From CAVVVS01 sp963751355 (GTDB taxonomy: Bacteria > Bacteroidota > Ignavibacteria > Ignavibacteriales > Ignavibacteriaceae), in NCBI GenBank assembly GCA_963751355.1, contig CAVVVS010000111.1, positions 124,001 through 188,000 of the forward strand: a stretch of 64,000 nt of DNA, written 5' to 3'. Positions 46,207 through 54,423 of the stretch are shown here, in pieces (position 1 is the first letter of the stretch; every line of letters begins with the position of its first letter). The notes beneath the pieces are model-generated. The model was not told the origin of the DNA, did no database searches, and was given only the letters and a program-made list of their open reading frames with translations. The translations under genes were made by a program, and so were the position numbers.

Positions 46207-46559
46207 TACCACTAAACTCTTAATAATTGAAATTCTAAACTGTACTTTTTTTAGAGGTTACAGACCGAGATTAAAAACAAGCTATTATTATCTTAGCTAA
46301 TTATAACAACTTACGGCAGCGCAGTAAGTTAATACTGTTTACTCGAGAAGAGGTTCAAATCAATATTGATATGGTTATTTATTTAGTGAAACAAATAATT
46401 ACATTGGTCAATAATGCCTGAATGTGTAAACTCCTTTCAAAGGATTAAGTTGAAAGCAGTTAACAAATAAATTATTTTGTTTTTTTAATTAAAAATATTA
46501 TTTTATATAACGGCTTAAAAAACCGTGTGTTTTATTAATTATTTATTAGAGGTAAGTTA
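46207..46559. other. Long leader/intergenic region before the RRM gene
   Basis: 353 bp with no reading frame. It contains a 7-bp hairpin AACTTAC/GTAAGTT (46308-46314 with 46324-46330) around a GC-rich loop, and ACGG/CCGT flanking an A-run near 46509-46530, just before the ribosome site. A structured cold-responsive leader is possible but unproven. Confidence 0.4.
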
Positions 46560-46811
46560 GTGAGTACTAAACTTTTTGTGGGAAGTCTTCCCTGGGCAGT
46601 AAATGACGATACACTGAAATCAACTTTTGAAGCTCATGGTACTGTTGTTTCTGCTAAAGTAATAACCGATCGTCAGACCGGTAGATCTAGAGGATTTGGT
46701 TTCGTTGAGATGGAATCAGAATCTGAAGCAAGTAATGCGATCGAAGCTTTAAATGGAGCGGAACTTAATGGTCGCAGCATTATAGTTAGTGAAGCAAAGC
46801 CAAAAAGCTAA
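46560..46811 (+). CDS. Small RRM-type RNA-binding protein
   Basis: 83-residue single RNA-recognition-motif protein. RNP2 is LFVGSL (KLFVGSLPWAV) and RNP1 is RSRGFGFVEM, both with the RNA-stacking aromatics. SEASNAIEALNGAELNGRSIIVSEA completes the fold. There is no glycine-rich tail. It starts at GTG 46560 behind AGAGG. Bacterial proteins of this type are often induced by cold. It has its own strong terminator, so it is a single-gene unit with a long leader. Confidence 0.93.
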   Translation: MSTKLFVGSLPWAVNDDTLKSTFEAHGTVVSAKVITDRQTGRSRGFGFVEMESESEASNAIEALNGAELNGRSIIVSEAKPKS

Positions 46812-46839
46812 ATAAATATTTTGTGAACTTGCATTCTAG

Positions 46840-46865
46840 AAGCGCTCTGAAGAGCGCTTTTTTTT
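46840..46865 (+). terminator. Rho-independent terminator of the RRM gene
   Basis: AAGCGCTC (46840-46847), loop TGAA, GAGCGCTT (46852-46859), then a run of eight T. Classic intrinsic terminator 28 bp after the stop. Confidence 0.95.
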
Positions 46866-47310
46866 ATTTAAACGAAAAAACGGGGACCTTGCCCTATCAA
46901 AGCCCCCATCATTGGAGAGAGAAATATTATCAAATATGTATAAATAGTGTCTTTAAAATTTTTGTCCGTTTACTACCGTTTTATAGCATCATCAAAAAAG
47001 AATGACTCATATAATTAACTTACTTTTTTATAAATGTCTCATCTAATTATAAAGAAAAGTAATTGTTTAACAAATTGATTATTAATCGGCGGATAAAAAA
47101 AATAATTAGAGGAACTTATGCAGGATGAACGGCAGCTATTATAATTCTTGAAAAACAACTTTTCTTTCAAGCTTACAGTGTATTGTTATATCAATTATTA
47201 TGATTTACATCCCCATGTATAAAATGCTGTAATACATTTTACAATAAATTAGTGTTAATATATTTACATTTAAGCTTTATAAATATTTTAATTTCGAAAC
47301 TTATAATTTT
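46866..47310. other. Gene-free stretch after the RRM terminator
   Basis: 445 bp of AT-rich DNA with no credible gene. A 61-codon frame at 46823-47005 begins inside the terminator and is not supported. Some T-rich patches near 47210-47300 may hold the promoter of the next gene. Confidence 0.45.
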
Positions 47311-48141
47311 ATGACGATAATATTTCTTTTGATTGTATTTTCCCTTAGTCTCAAACCTGCCTTGGCATCGGAAGGATCCGTCTATCCCGGTATTTCCTGG
47401 ATTTTGAAAAAGGATCAAAATTTAAAACAAAACACATCACTTTCAACATATAAGAATTATTTTCAAACCAAATACGATAGTTCAGAAAAACAAGAACTTC
47501 ACAAAATAACGGCTAAACAGATCATAAATAAATATATTAATGCTATCGGAGGGAAAAAGAATTTAAGCAAAATAAAGGACCGCACTACTTATTTAAGCGG
47601 CAACGTACGCAGTACAAAGGTAAGGATGACCATTTATCAAAAAATTCCTGATAAACTTAAACAAGTTATAAATACGGATTCTGTTGTGCAGGCTATCTAC
47701 TATGAAAATAGTAAAGGAGAAATGATTTCCGCAAATCAAACCATGGAGTTGAAAGGTCCCGAACTCGAGAAGCTAAAGTACGAATCTACTTTGCAGCTTC
47801 TTCTAAATCTTGATTCGCTTGGAATAAAATTGAAATTTGACGGTGTGAAAAATGTTGACGGCATTCCTGCCTATGTATTGGATATGATATTCCCTTCCGG
47901 CTCAAAGTGGACTCAATATTATGATACCACAACCGGACTAAAAATTCAGGAGGCTAAAAATGTTAAAACCCTCCAGGGAGCTTTTGCTCAATTGACGGAA
48001 TTTGCAGACTACAAAAAAATAGACGGAATTAAATATCCATTTTCAATTAAGCAGATGCTGGGTTCGCAATCTATGGAATTTAAAGTGGACTCAATTAAAG
48101 TGAATACGGGACTGGAAGATTCTTTGTTTAAGATAAAATAA
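47311..48141 (+). CDS. Secreted LolA-like protein of unknown function
   Basis: 276 residues with a signal peptide (1-20, ending PALAS). The mature part has the segment ITAKQIINKYINAIGGKKNLSKIKDRTTYL, a common start of secreted outer-membrane lipoprotein-sorting-like (LolA/LolB-fold) domains in Bacteroidota, also found fused to M16-type peptidases. The rest is beta-rich (FDGVKNVDGIPAYVLDMIFPSG, TQYYDTTTGLKIQEA, YKKIDGIKYPFSIKQ). It is followed 20 bp later by a HAD hydrolase, and the two may be co-transcribed. Fold by resemblance only. Confidence 0.7.
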   Translation: MTIIFLLIVFSLSLKPALASEGSVYPGISWILKKDQNLKQNTSLSTYKNYFQTKYDSSEKQELHKITAKQIINKYINAIGGKKNLSKIKDRTTYLSGNVRSTKVRMTIYQKIPDKLKQVINTDSVVQAIYYENSKGEMISANQTMELKGPELEKLKYESTLQLLLNLDSLGIKLKFDGVKNVDGIPAYVLDMIFPSGSKWTQYYDTTTGLKIQEAKNVKTLQGAFAQLTEFADYKKIDGIKYPFSIKQMLGSQSMEFKVDSIKVNTGLEDSLFKIK

Positions 48142-48161
48142 ATTTAATTTTAATTAAGGGA

Positions 48162-48779
48162 ATGATGAATAATAGTAAGTATTCGGTAGTAGTTTTTGAT
48201 CTGGGTAATGTACTTATACCTTTTAATTACGATTTAATCATTGAAAGGTTTAATAATATTCAACCCGATTTGGGTAATAAATTTTATGATTATTATAAAA
48301 AGAATTATCATATTCACAGGGCATTCGAACGGGGAGATATGACCGAATATGAATTTCTTGATAAAATGCTTGATGTTGTGAATAACAAAATCGATCGTGA
48401 AACTTTCTGTAACATTTATTCTAAGATTTTTGTAATTAATGATGATGTGGTTGCCCTTTTACCGGAATTGAAGCAGAAATATATTCTGGTTTTACTCTCC
48501 AATACTAATTCTATTCACAGGGAATACGGATGGAAAGATTACGATTTTTTAAAATACTTCGATAAATTAATTCTTTCTTATGAAGCAAACGCTGTAAAAC
48601 CCGAAGAAAATATTTACCGCGCCGTTGAGGAATTTACTCAAAAACCATCTGGCGAGCATATTTTTATCGATGATGTGGTTGATTATGTGGAAGGTGCAAA
48701 ACAAGCCGGCTGGGATGCAGTGCAATTTACCGGGTACGACAAATTAATAAAAGATTTTAAAGTTCGAAAAATTCTTTGA
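48162..48779 (+). CDS. HAD-superfamily hydrolase
   Basis: 205-residue haloacid-dehalogenase-type phosphatase. Motif I is VVFDLGNVLIPF, motif II is LVLLSNTNS, the Lys is in EANAVKPEENIYRA, and motif III/IV is HIFIDDVVDYVEGAKQAG. The GNVL and SNTNS forms fit the YihX-like sugar-phosphate phosphatase branch. Cap domain is small and helical. It starts 20 bp after the secreted LolA-like gene. Substrate unknown. Confidence 0.9.
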   Translation: MMNNSKYSVVVFDLGNVLIPFNYDLIIERFNNIQPDLGNKFYDYYKKNYHIHRAFERGDMTEYEFLDKMLDVVNNKIDRETFCNIYSKIFVINDDVVALLPELKQKYILVLLSNTNSIHREYGWKDYDFLKYFDKLILSYEANAVKPEENIYRAVEEFTQKPSGEHIFIDDVVDYVEGAKQAGWDAVQFTGYDKLIKDFKVRKIL

Positions 48780-49483
48780 TGTAACCAATTATAAAATGTT
48801 CCCCCTATATTTGAGTGGTTTCAAAATTATCCGAATCCATTTACTCCCGTCACTACTATAAGATACTGCTTAGTCAAGACCGAACATATAAAATTTAAAC
48901 CTATTCGTCTAATTTCCTCCAATAAATTGATTCAAAAATTTACACTTCAATTTGTAGCTGGCGACAATTATTTTTATGTTTGCAGGTCTAATAATGTATT
49001 TTCAAAATTAAACTTGTGGAAGCAAATAATGAATACATTTCATTATTAAGCTATTCCTTAACAAAGCGTTGCTTTTATAGAACTATTTTCTAACCGCAGT
49101 AAACGTTTGCTTTATAGTAATACTTACCCATCAAGTGATATTATTTATAAAAACTATAGAGCAGATTTGGCTACAACTATCGAAAACCTTAACAGCAGAT
49201 TATTAAAATATTCGACTGCTGCCAGTGTTGTAAAGTTATTTTAAGGTTTAAAATGAGACATAAATAAATATTATCTTAATGTGTTACAGGTACAATATCA
49301 GGTTACTGCATATCTATATATAAATCAATACGGTTAAGTGGCATTATATTTGGTTTGTGCTAAAGAAGCTAATGCTCAAGCATATATAACAGCCGTTTTA
49401 AAGGTCTATATATGCAAGCGTTCAATTTCAGTAGGCAGCGTAGGTTAATTAAAACTATTTTCTAAAATTTTTAGGATTGAACA
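48780..49483. other. Gene-free stretch upstream of the T9SS repeat protein
   Basis: 704 bp with stops in all frames. It includes a near-palindrome AGTAAACGTTTGCT (49098-49111) and a 9-bp inverted repeat GCATATATA/TATATATGC (49380-49388 with 49407-49415). The promoter of the next gene should be here; I cannot place it. Confidence 0.4.
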
Positions 49484-51151
49484 ATGAAAATATTTACAAA
49501 AAGTGTTTTATATTTTTTGTTGTTTATAGCCTTTTTATCTAAAACTTATGGCCAGGGCCATTGGATAACAGTAGGCAACGCCGATTTCTCTGCTGGTGCC
49601 GCGCATTATACATCCCTCCACGTTTATAAAAATACTCCTTATGTTGCTTATGCGGATGGAGGCAACAACGGTAAAGCCACAGTAATGAAATATAACGGAA
49701 CAAACTGGGTACCTGTAGACAGAGCCGGTTTCTCTGCTGGTGCCGCGCATTATACATCCCTCTACGTTTATGACGACATTCTTTATATTACTTATCAGGA
49801 TGGAGGCAGCAGCGGTAAAGCTACAGTAATGGAATATAACGGAACAAATTGGGTACCAGTAGGCAGCCCCGGTTTCTCTGCTGATACCGTGGCTCATACA
49901 TCCCTTTACGTTTATAACGGCACTCCTTATGTCGTTTATCAGGATGGAAGCAAAAACGGTAAAGCCACAGTAATGAAATATAACGGAACAAACTGGGTAC
50001 CGGTAGGCATCGCCGGTTTCTCTGCAGGTGCCGCGTATTCTCCATCTCTCTACGTTTATAACGACACTCCCTATGTCGCTTTTCAGGATGGAGGCAACGA
50101 TGATAAAGCCACAGTAATGAAATATGACGGAACAACCTGGGTACCGTTAGGCAGCGCCGGTTTCTCAGCTGGTGCCGTGACTCATACATCCCTCTTCGTT
50201 TATAACGGCACTCCTTATGTTGCTTATGCGGATAGCGGCAAACAACATGAAGTTATAGCAATGAAATATGACGGAGCAAATTGGGTACCGTTAGGCAGAG
50301 ACTTATCTAAAAATGCCTATTATCCATCTATCTTCGTCTATAATGGCAATCCATATGTTTCTTATACGAATTTAACTACCAACGGTAAACCCGTATTAAT
50401 GGAATATGACGGGAAAAAATGGTCATCGGTAGGTCAAGCTAGTTTCACTTCGACAGGTCCTCCATCCCTCTTCGTCTATAGCGGTACTCCTTATGTAGCT
50501 TATCAGGATGGAAGCGATAGTTCTAAGGCAACAGTGGTGAAATACATTGATAAGCAGCTGCCTGTTGAATTGACAACCTTCACTGCAATTATACTAAGGG
50601 ATAAAGTAGAATTAAGATGGAAAACAGTAACGGAAGTTAACAATTACGGTTTTGAAGTTGAGCGGAGAGTTAGTAGTAATCAAAATGCAGTAAGCAAAAA
50701 TAATTGGGAAAAAGTGGGCTTTGTAAAAGGCAGCGGCATCAGCAATTCTCCTAAAACATATTCTTTTGTTGATGAGAATCTGTTCGGTGAAAATACCGGG
50801 AAAGAAAAATTAGAGTACAGACTAAAGCAAGAAAATAACGACGGCACATTTAAGTATTCATCAATAATAAGCGTAAGCTCGCAGCCTGATAAATTTGAAT
50901 TAAGTCAAAATTATCCCAATCCTTTTAATCCTACAACGACGATACAATATGCATTACCCAAATCAGAACACGTAATATTAAAAGTTTACGATGAGATAGG
51001 CAATGAAGTAAAAACTTTGGTAAACGAAAATAAAGTAGCCGGGAATTACAGTGTAGAGTTCAACGCTTCGGGTCTGGCGAGCGGTATATATTATTACAAA
51101 ATTAACGTAGGAAGTTTTAATGAAGTAAAAAAATTGATGCTGCTGAAATAG
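49484..51151 (+). CDS. T9SS-exported protein of seven 48-residue repeats (probable seven-bladed beta-propeller)
   Basis: 555-residue secreted protein. Signal peptide about 1-24 (ends KTYGQ). Residues about 25-356 are seven tandem units of 46-48 residues: W-x-x-V-G at the start, F-S-A-G, a tyrosine strand TSLYVYNGTPYVAYQDGG, and KATVMKYNG at the end. Seven units of this length suggest a seven-bladed propeller. A joining FN3-like domain (LPVELTTFTAIILRDKVELRWKTV) follows, then the type IX secretion C-terminal domain from about residue 470 (LSQNYPNPFNPTTTIQYALP, ASGIYYYKIN, KKLMLLK). The protein is therefore predicted to be exported across the outer membrane and attached or released. Ligand unknown. 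Confidence 0.93.
   Translation: MKIFTKSVLYFLLFIAFLSKTYGQGHWITVGNADFSAGAAHYTSLHVYKNTPYVAYADGGNNGKATVMKYNGTNWVPVDRAGFSAGAAHYTSLYVYDDILYITYQDGGSSGKATVMEYNGTNWVPVGSPGFSADTVAHTSLYVYNGTPYVVYQDGSKNGKATVMKYNGTNWVPVGIAGFSAGAAYSPSLYVYNDTPYVAFQDGGNDDKATVMKYDGTTWVPLGSAGFSAGAVTHTSLFVYNGTPYVAYADSGKQHEVIAMKYDGANWVPLGRDLSKNAYYPSIFVYNGNPYVSYTNLTTNGKPVLMEYDGKKWSSVGQASFTSTGPPSLFVYSGTPYVAYQDGSDSSKATVVKYIDKQLPVELTTFTAIILRDKVELRWKTVTEVNNYGFEVERRVSSNQNAVSKNNWEKVGFVKGSGISNSPKTYSFVDENLFGENTGKEKLEYRLKQENNDGTFKYSSIISVSSQPDKFELSQNYPNPFNPTTTIQYALPKSEHVILKVYDEIGNEVKTLVNENKVAGNYSVEFNASGLASGIYYYKINVGSFNEVKKLMLLK
49556..50551 (+). repeat. Seven tandem ~144-bp coding repeats
   Basis: Coding repeats of 144 bp (units 6 and 7 are 138 bp). 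Units 1 and 2 share 34 identical bases, including TTTCTCTGCTGGTGCCGCGC (49585-49618 and 49729-49762). Units 3-5 diverge more and 6-7 most, which suggests growth by duplication at the 5' end. Confidence 0.9.
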
Positions 51152-51526
51152 GGTATATTATTTCAAAGGGGGGAATATATTTAATTATTCCCGACAATTC
51201 CGGGAATAAGGTATTAATGCAGGCATTTAGTGATAGGGCACAAGGAGCGAAAATTTAGTTGAACTAGATGAGATATATGAAATCCAGAAATCTCTTTGGT
51301 TTGATTTAAAGATTATTCTGAAATCAGTTCTAATTTTACTTACCACATCACATTCCGATTAAATATATAAGAAGTTATGTCAAGGATTAATAAATTTAAA
51401 ATGTACATGCCCTTACTAAATCTTCATTATAAAAAAAATCTAATATATTCAGATTGTGTATACATAAAAAATTTTTCTACACATTATTAAAAAATTAGAA
51501 TTATTAAATTTGATATAAAGAATAAC
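51152..51526. other. Gene-free stretch between the T9SS gene and ychF
   Basis: About 375 bp of AT-rich DNA. The only structure seen is the hairpin at 51185-51209. No gene is supported. Confidence 0.45.
51185..51209 (+). terminator. Possible terminator hairpin after the T9SS gene
   Basis: TTATTCCCG (51185-51193) pairs perfectly with CGGGAATAA (51201-51209) around a 7-base loop, 33 bp after the stop. No T-run follows, so it may stabilise the message rather than end it. Confidence 0.45.
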
Positions 51527-51534
51527 TATATTTG
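51527..51534 (+). promoter_or_regulatory. Possible -7 element of ychF
   Basis: TATATTTG matches TAnnTTTG and lies 38 bp before the ATG. No good -33 TTTG stands at 19-21 bp, so this is only a partial match. Confidence 0.35.
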
Positions 51535-51572
51535 CACTCGTTTTATTAAAATAATTAGGATTGATGATTTAA

Positions 51573-52673
51573 ATGGGATTAAGCATAGGAATAGTCGGAC
51601 TGCCGAATGTAGGAAAATCAACTTTATTTAATGCACTCACAAAAGCACAAAATGCAGAAGCTGCTAACTACCCTTTTTGCACAATAGAGCCGAACAAAGC
51701 AATAGTGCCCGTCCCGGATGAAAGACTTGACAAACTTGCCAAACTCGTTAACCCTGCCCGGATAGTTAATTCCACATTAGATTTTGTGGATATAGCAGGA
51801 TTGGTTAAAGGTGCAAGCACAGGCGAAGGATTAGGGAATCAATTTTTGTCTAATATTAGAGAGACTGAAGTTATTCTTGAAGTTATTCGCTGTTTCGAAA
51901 ACGATGATGTTGTTCATATCGACGGCAGCGTTGACCCGGTTCGGGACATAGAAGTTATTGAAACAGAATTAATTTTAGCCGATGTTCAAACTCTTGAAAA
52001 GAAAATTGAAAAATTGCAGAAAATGGCTAAAGGAGATAAATCCGCAAAAGCAATGCTGGAAGATGCCGAATCGCTAATGAAGTTTATGAATGAAGGCAAC
52101 AATGCAATTCACTATCCTGATTACCAAAAAGAAACCGTAAAGCAGCTACTTAACGAATTAAGATTAATGACCGGTAAAAAAATCATCTATTGCGCAAATG
52201 TTGATGAAGAGAGTTTATCAGAGGATAATGAGAATGTGAAAGCAGTTAAAAAGTATGCTGAGGAAAAAGGCGCGGATACTGTCAAGATTTCAGCCAAAGT
52301 TGAGGAAGAGCTAGTTGGTTTGGAAGATGAAGAACGGTCGGAGTTTCTAGCATCATACGGTGTTGAAGAGAGCGGACTGGAAAAGATAATCAGAACAGGA
52401 TTTCATACCCTTGGATTAATAAGCTACTTTACTGCCGGTCCTAAAGAAGTTAAGGCATGGACAATCAGGCGTGGATGGAAAGCTCCCCAGGCTGCCGGCG
52501 TAATTCATACAGATTTTGAAAAAGGTTTTATACGGGCTGAAGTAATTAGCTATGATGATTATATCAAGTATGGTTCGGAGACGGCTTGTAAATCCGCTGG
52601 GGTAATGCGGGTTGAAGGTAAAGAATATGAAGTGCATGATGGTGATGTGATGCATTTCCTTTTCAATGTTTGA
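51573..52673 (+). CDS. ychF: YchF/OLA1-family ATPase (redox-regulated ribosome-associated)
   Basis: Universally conserved P-loop protein of the Obg family that prefers ATP and binds ribosomes. Motifs: G1 GIVGLPNVGKSTLFNAL, switch region ANYPFCTIEPNKAIVPVPDERLDKL, G3 DFVDIAGLVKGASTGEGLGN, and in place of G4 the YchF-type CANVDEES. The C-terminal TGS domain contains LGLISYFTAGPKEVKAWTI and ends EYEVHDGDVMHFLFNV. 366 residues, full length. Possible promoter at 51527-51534. Confidence 0.97.
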   Translation: MGLSIGIVGLPNVGKSTLFNALTKAQNAEAANYPFCTIEPNKAIVPVPDERLDKLAKLVNPARIVNSTLDFVDIAGLVKGASTGEGLGNQFLSNIRETEVILEVIRCFENDDVVHIDGSVDPVRDIEVIETELILADVQTLEKKIEKLQKMAKGDKSAKAMLEDAESLMKFMNEGNNAIHYPDYQKETVKQLLNELRLMTGKKIIYCANVDEESLSEDNENVKAVKKYAEEKGADTVKISAKVEEELVGLEDEERSEFLASYGVEESGLEKIIRTGFHTLGLISYFTAGPKEVKAWTIRRGWKAPQAAGVIHTDFEKGFIRAEVISYDDYIKYGSETACKSAGVMRVEGKEYEVHDGDVMHFLFNV

Positions 52674-52725
52674 GAAATCATATTTTTTTATATTTAACAA
52701 ATCAAAATGAATAATAGGCTTAAAT

Positions 52726-53004
52726 ATGGAACTTGAAATAATTCATGACAAACAGAATCATCAGTTCAGCGTAACGGTGGAAGGGAAGGAAGCCCAGCTT
52801 ACTTATCACATGCAAAATGCTGATACGATAAATTTCGATCATACATATGTGCCCTCAGAATTGAGGGGGCAGGGCATTGCAGCAAAAATTGTAAAAACCG
52901 GGTTGGACTTTGCCCGCGAAAATGATTTTCAAGTTATACCTTCATGTTCTTATGTAGATGCTTATGTAAGAAGACATGAAGAATATCAAAACATATTGAA
53001 ATAG
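52726..53004 (+). CDS. Small GNAT-family (YjdJ-like) acetyltransferase domain protein
   Basis: 92 residues forming a minimal GNAT fold. LTYHMQNADTINFDHTYVPSELRGQGIAAKIVKTGLDFAREN carries the acetyl-CoA loop R-G-Q-G-I-A. IPSCSYVDAYVRRHEEY is the C-terminal strand-helix with the family's C-S-Y-V-x-x-Y pattern. This places it in the GCN5-related short group (YidJ/YjdJ type) whose substrate is unknown. It lies 52 bp after ychF on the same strand. Confidence 0.88.
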   Translation: MELEIIHDKQNHQFSVTVEGKEAQLTYHMQNADTINFDHTYVPSELRGQGIAAKIVKTGLDFARENDFQVIPSCSYVDAYVRRHEEYQNILK

Positions 53005-53010
53005 TATACT

Positions 53011-53037
53011 GTAGAGACGCATGCAATGCGTCTCTAC
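53011..53037. repeat. Dispersed inverted-repeat element, copy 1
   Basis: GTAGAGACGCAT (53011-53022), 3 bases, ATGCGTCTCTAC (53026-53037): a perfect 12-bp stem, lying 6 bp after the GNAT stop and 15 bp before the osmC end (convergent genes). It can act as a bidirectional terminator and shares TAGAGACGCAT with copy 2. Confidence 0.8.
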
Positions 53038-53052
53038 AAATATAATGTGAGG

Positions 53053-53484
53053 TCATTTTTTCAGAGTAGCTTTCAGAATTATCTCTGTACCTGTTAAAGC
53101 TTTTGAAACCGGGCAGGCTTTCTTACTATCTTCCGCGTGCTTTTGAAAGGCTGCATCATCTATTCCTTCCACATCTGCTTCGGTGAACATTTCAATTTTA
53201 GTAATAGTAAAACCCGCTTCTAACTTATCGATGTGTACCTTATCTTCAGTTTTAATCGAATTAACTTTGAAACCGGCGCCGGATAAAACGTTAGCCAGAG
53301 CCATTGAAAAACAAGCTGAATGAGCTGCTCCTACTAATTCTTCGGGGTTTGTCTCATTTCCCTGCTCGAATCTTGAAACAAAATTATAGGCGACATTCTT
53401 CAGCGCACCGGATTCGGTACTTATATTTCCGCTTCCTCCTTTTAAATCTCCACGCCATTCTGCGTTAGCTTTTCTTATCGGCAT
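53053..53484 (-). CDS. osmC: OsmC-family peroxiredoxin-like protein
   Basis: Thiol peroxidase reducing organic hydroperoxides, probably cytoplasmic. 143 residues. Catalytic cysteines C58 (ELVGAAHSACFSMALANVL) and C124 (EDSKKACPVSKALTGT) are both in the OsmC context, and the N-terminal Arg-containing ANAEWRGDLKGGSGNIS is also typical. AAAGGAG precedes the ATG. It stands alone between two copies of the GAGACGC element. It is the canonical OsmC; a more distant relative is at 29496. Confidence 0.93.
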   Translation of the reverse strand: MPIRKANAEWRGDLKGGSGNISTESGALKNVAYNFVSRFEQGNETNPEELVGAAHSACFSMALANVLSGAGFKVNSIKTEDKVHIDKLEAGFTITKIEMFTEADVEGIDDAAFQKHAEDSKKACPVSKALTGTEIILKATLKK

Positions 53485-53571
53485 AAAATACTCCTTTCAT
53501 TTTTACTCTAAAAATATTTATTATTTCAAATAATATTTCCATAGTTGACAAACGAATATAACAAAAAGGAA

Positions 53572-53599
53572 TTAGAGACGCATTGAGCTGTCTCTCTAA
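53572..53599. repeat. Dispersed inverted-repeat element, copy 2 (degenerate)
   Basis: TTAGAGACGCA (53572-53582) and TGTCTCTCTAA (53589-53599) pair at 10 of 11 positions (one G-T wobble, one mismatch), with loop TTGAGC. It lies upstream of osmC, 13 bp from the end of the barrel gene. It keeps the left half of copy 1. Confidence 0.6.
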
Positions 53600-53612
53600 A
53601 TAATTATTTTGA

Positions 53613-54110
53613 TTACGGATAAAATCTGATACCTATAGCCCCATCGACTGCAGAACCGAAATCAGGTGCAATTCCAACAAGTACTCCTAATTCTGCAAAT
53701 ACTTCCAGGGGAGTTCGCTCGGGTAAAAAATTTACACCAAACACACCTCTAACGCCAAATCCGGTTCCTGATCTGTTATAAAAACCGTTCGAATTTTTAT
53801 ACCAGAATCCATGCCCTTCACCTAATCCAAGAACACCTCCCGGACCAGCATACAGATTAACCAGCCTTGAATTAAAAGCATTAAAGTGCCAAAGGTAATC
53901 TACACCAATTCGGGGACTACCGAAATACGAAGATCCTATATCAAACACCCAGGCATTTTCAGGTGTAGACCAATATTTAACTGTTAGCCCGGTTGGATCA
54001 CCTGCTATAATCCCAAACCCCAAATTTTTACCATTAGGCGTTTGGGCAACAGAATTGGAGCACATAAAAAGTACGATGAAACATGATAAAATAAATACTA
54101 ACTTTTTCAT
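53613..54110 (-). CDS. Small secreted beta-barrel-like protein
   Basis: 165 residues. Signal peptide about 1-22 (ends NSVAQ), then glycine/aromatic-rich alternating strands: LGFGIIAGDPTGLTVKYWST, AWVFDIGSSYF, RIGVDYLWHF, NLYAGPGGVLGLGE, GVRGVFGVNFLPER, PLEVFAELGVLVGIAPDFG, and a terminal GAIGIRFYP. This is the look of a small outer-membrane barrel of the eight-strand type. Role unknown. AGGAAAT precedes the ATG. Confidence 0.75.
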   Translation of the reverse strand: MKKLVFILSCFIVLFMCSNSVAQTPNGKNLGFGIIAGDPTGLTVKYWSTPENAWVFDIGSSYFGSPRIGVDYLWHFNAFNSRLVNLYAGPGGVLGLGEGHGFWYKNSNGFYNRSGTGFGVRGVFGVNFLPERTPLEVFAELGVLVGIAPDFGSAVDGAIGIRFYP

Positions 54111-54332
54111 ATTATTTCCTTAATTATTTTATGTTTGTTTTATCAATTCTCAAGAGACAAAGCATAAAAAATGTCTAATTTAATTACGCTTTTGGTTTGG
54201 TAATAAACAGATTAAAATCTCAATTGTATATGTTTTAGATCATAAATAATCATTTTTTGGTAAATAAGTAAAAATAATATTGCTAAAATCTGTCATTGTA
54301 ACTTAGATGACAATTATTTTCATTAAAAAATA
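54111..54332. other. Divergent intergenic region before egtB
   Basis: First part of a 313-bp AT-rich gap. No reading frame or repeat seen. A TAnnTTTG element follows at 54333-54340. Confidence 0.4.
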
Positions 54333-54340
54333 TAAATTTG
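54333..54340 (+). promoter_or_regulatory. Possible -7 element of egtBD
   Basis: TAAATTTG matches TAnnTTTG 83 bp before the egtB start. No clear -33 TTTG is placed 19-21 bp upstream, so support is partial. Confidence 0.3.
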
Positions 54341-54423
54341 TATTAATCAATAGATTTACTTAATCTAAAATTATGTATCCCTTACTTTCGATTGCATTAA
54401 AAAAATATTAAAGAGGTTCATTT

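Noticed and set aside
46350..46361. GAGGTTCAAATC resembling a tRNA T-loop
   Set aside because: No acceptor or anticodon stem can be formed around it.
46823..47005. 61-codon frame after the RRM gene
   Set aside because: It starts within the RRM gene's 3' end and runs through a strong terminator; no ribosome site and no family resemblance.
49098..49111. Near-palindrome AGTAAACGTTTGCT with central CG
   Set aside because: One arm mismatch and 370 bp from the next gene; weak beside the 34-bp palindrome at 4309.
49535..50189. Long open frames on the minus strand opposite the repeat protein gene
   Set aside because: They are produced by the 144-bp coding repeats read backwards; they have no ribosome site, and the + strand gene has signal peptide, repeats and T9SS end.
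49556..50551. Regular repeats as a CRISPR array
   Set aside because: The units are 144 bp, coding throughout in one frame, and have no unique spacers; no cas gene is present.
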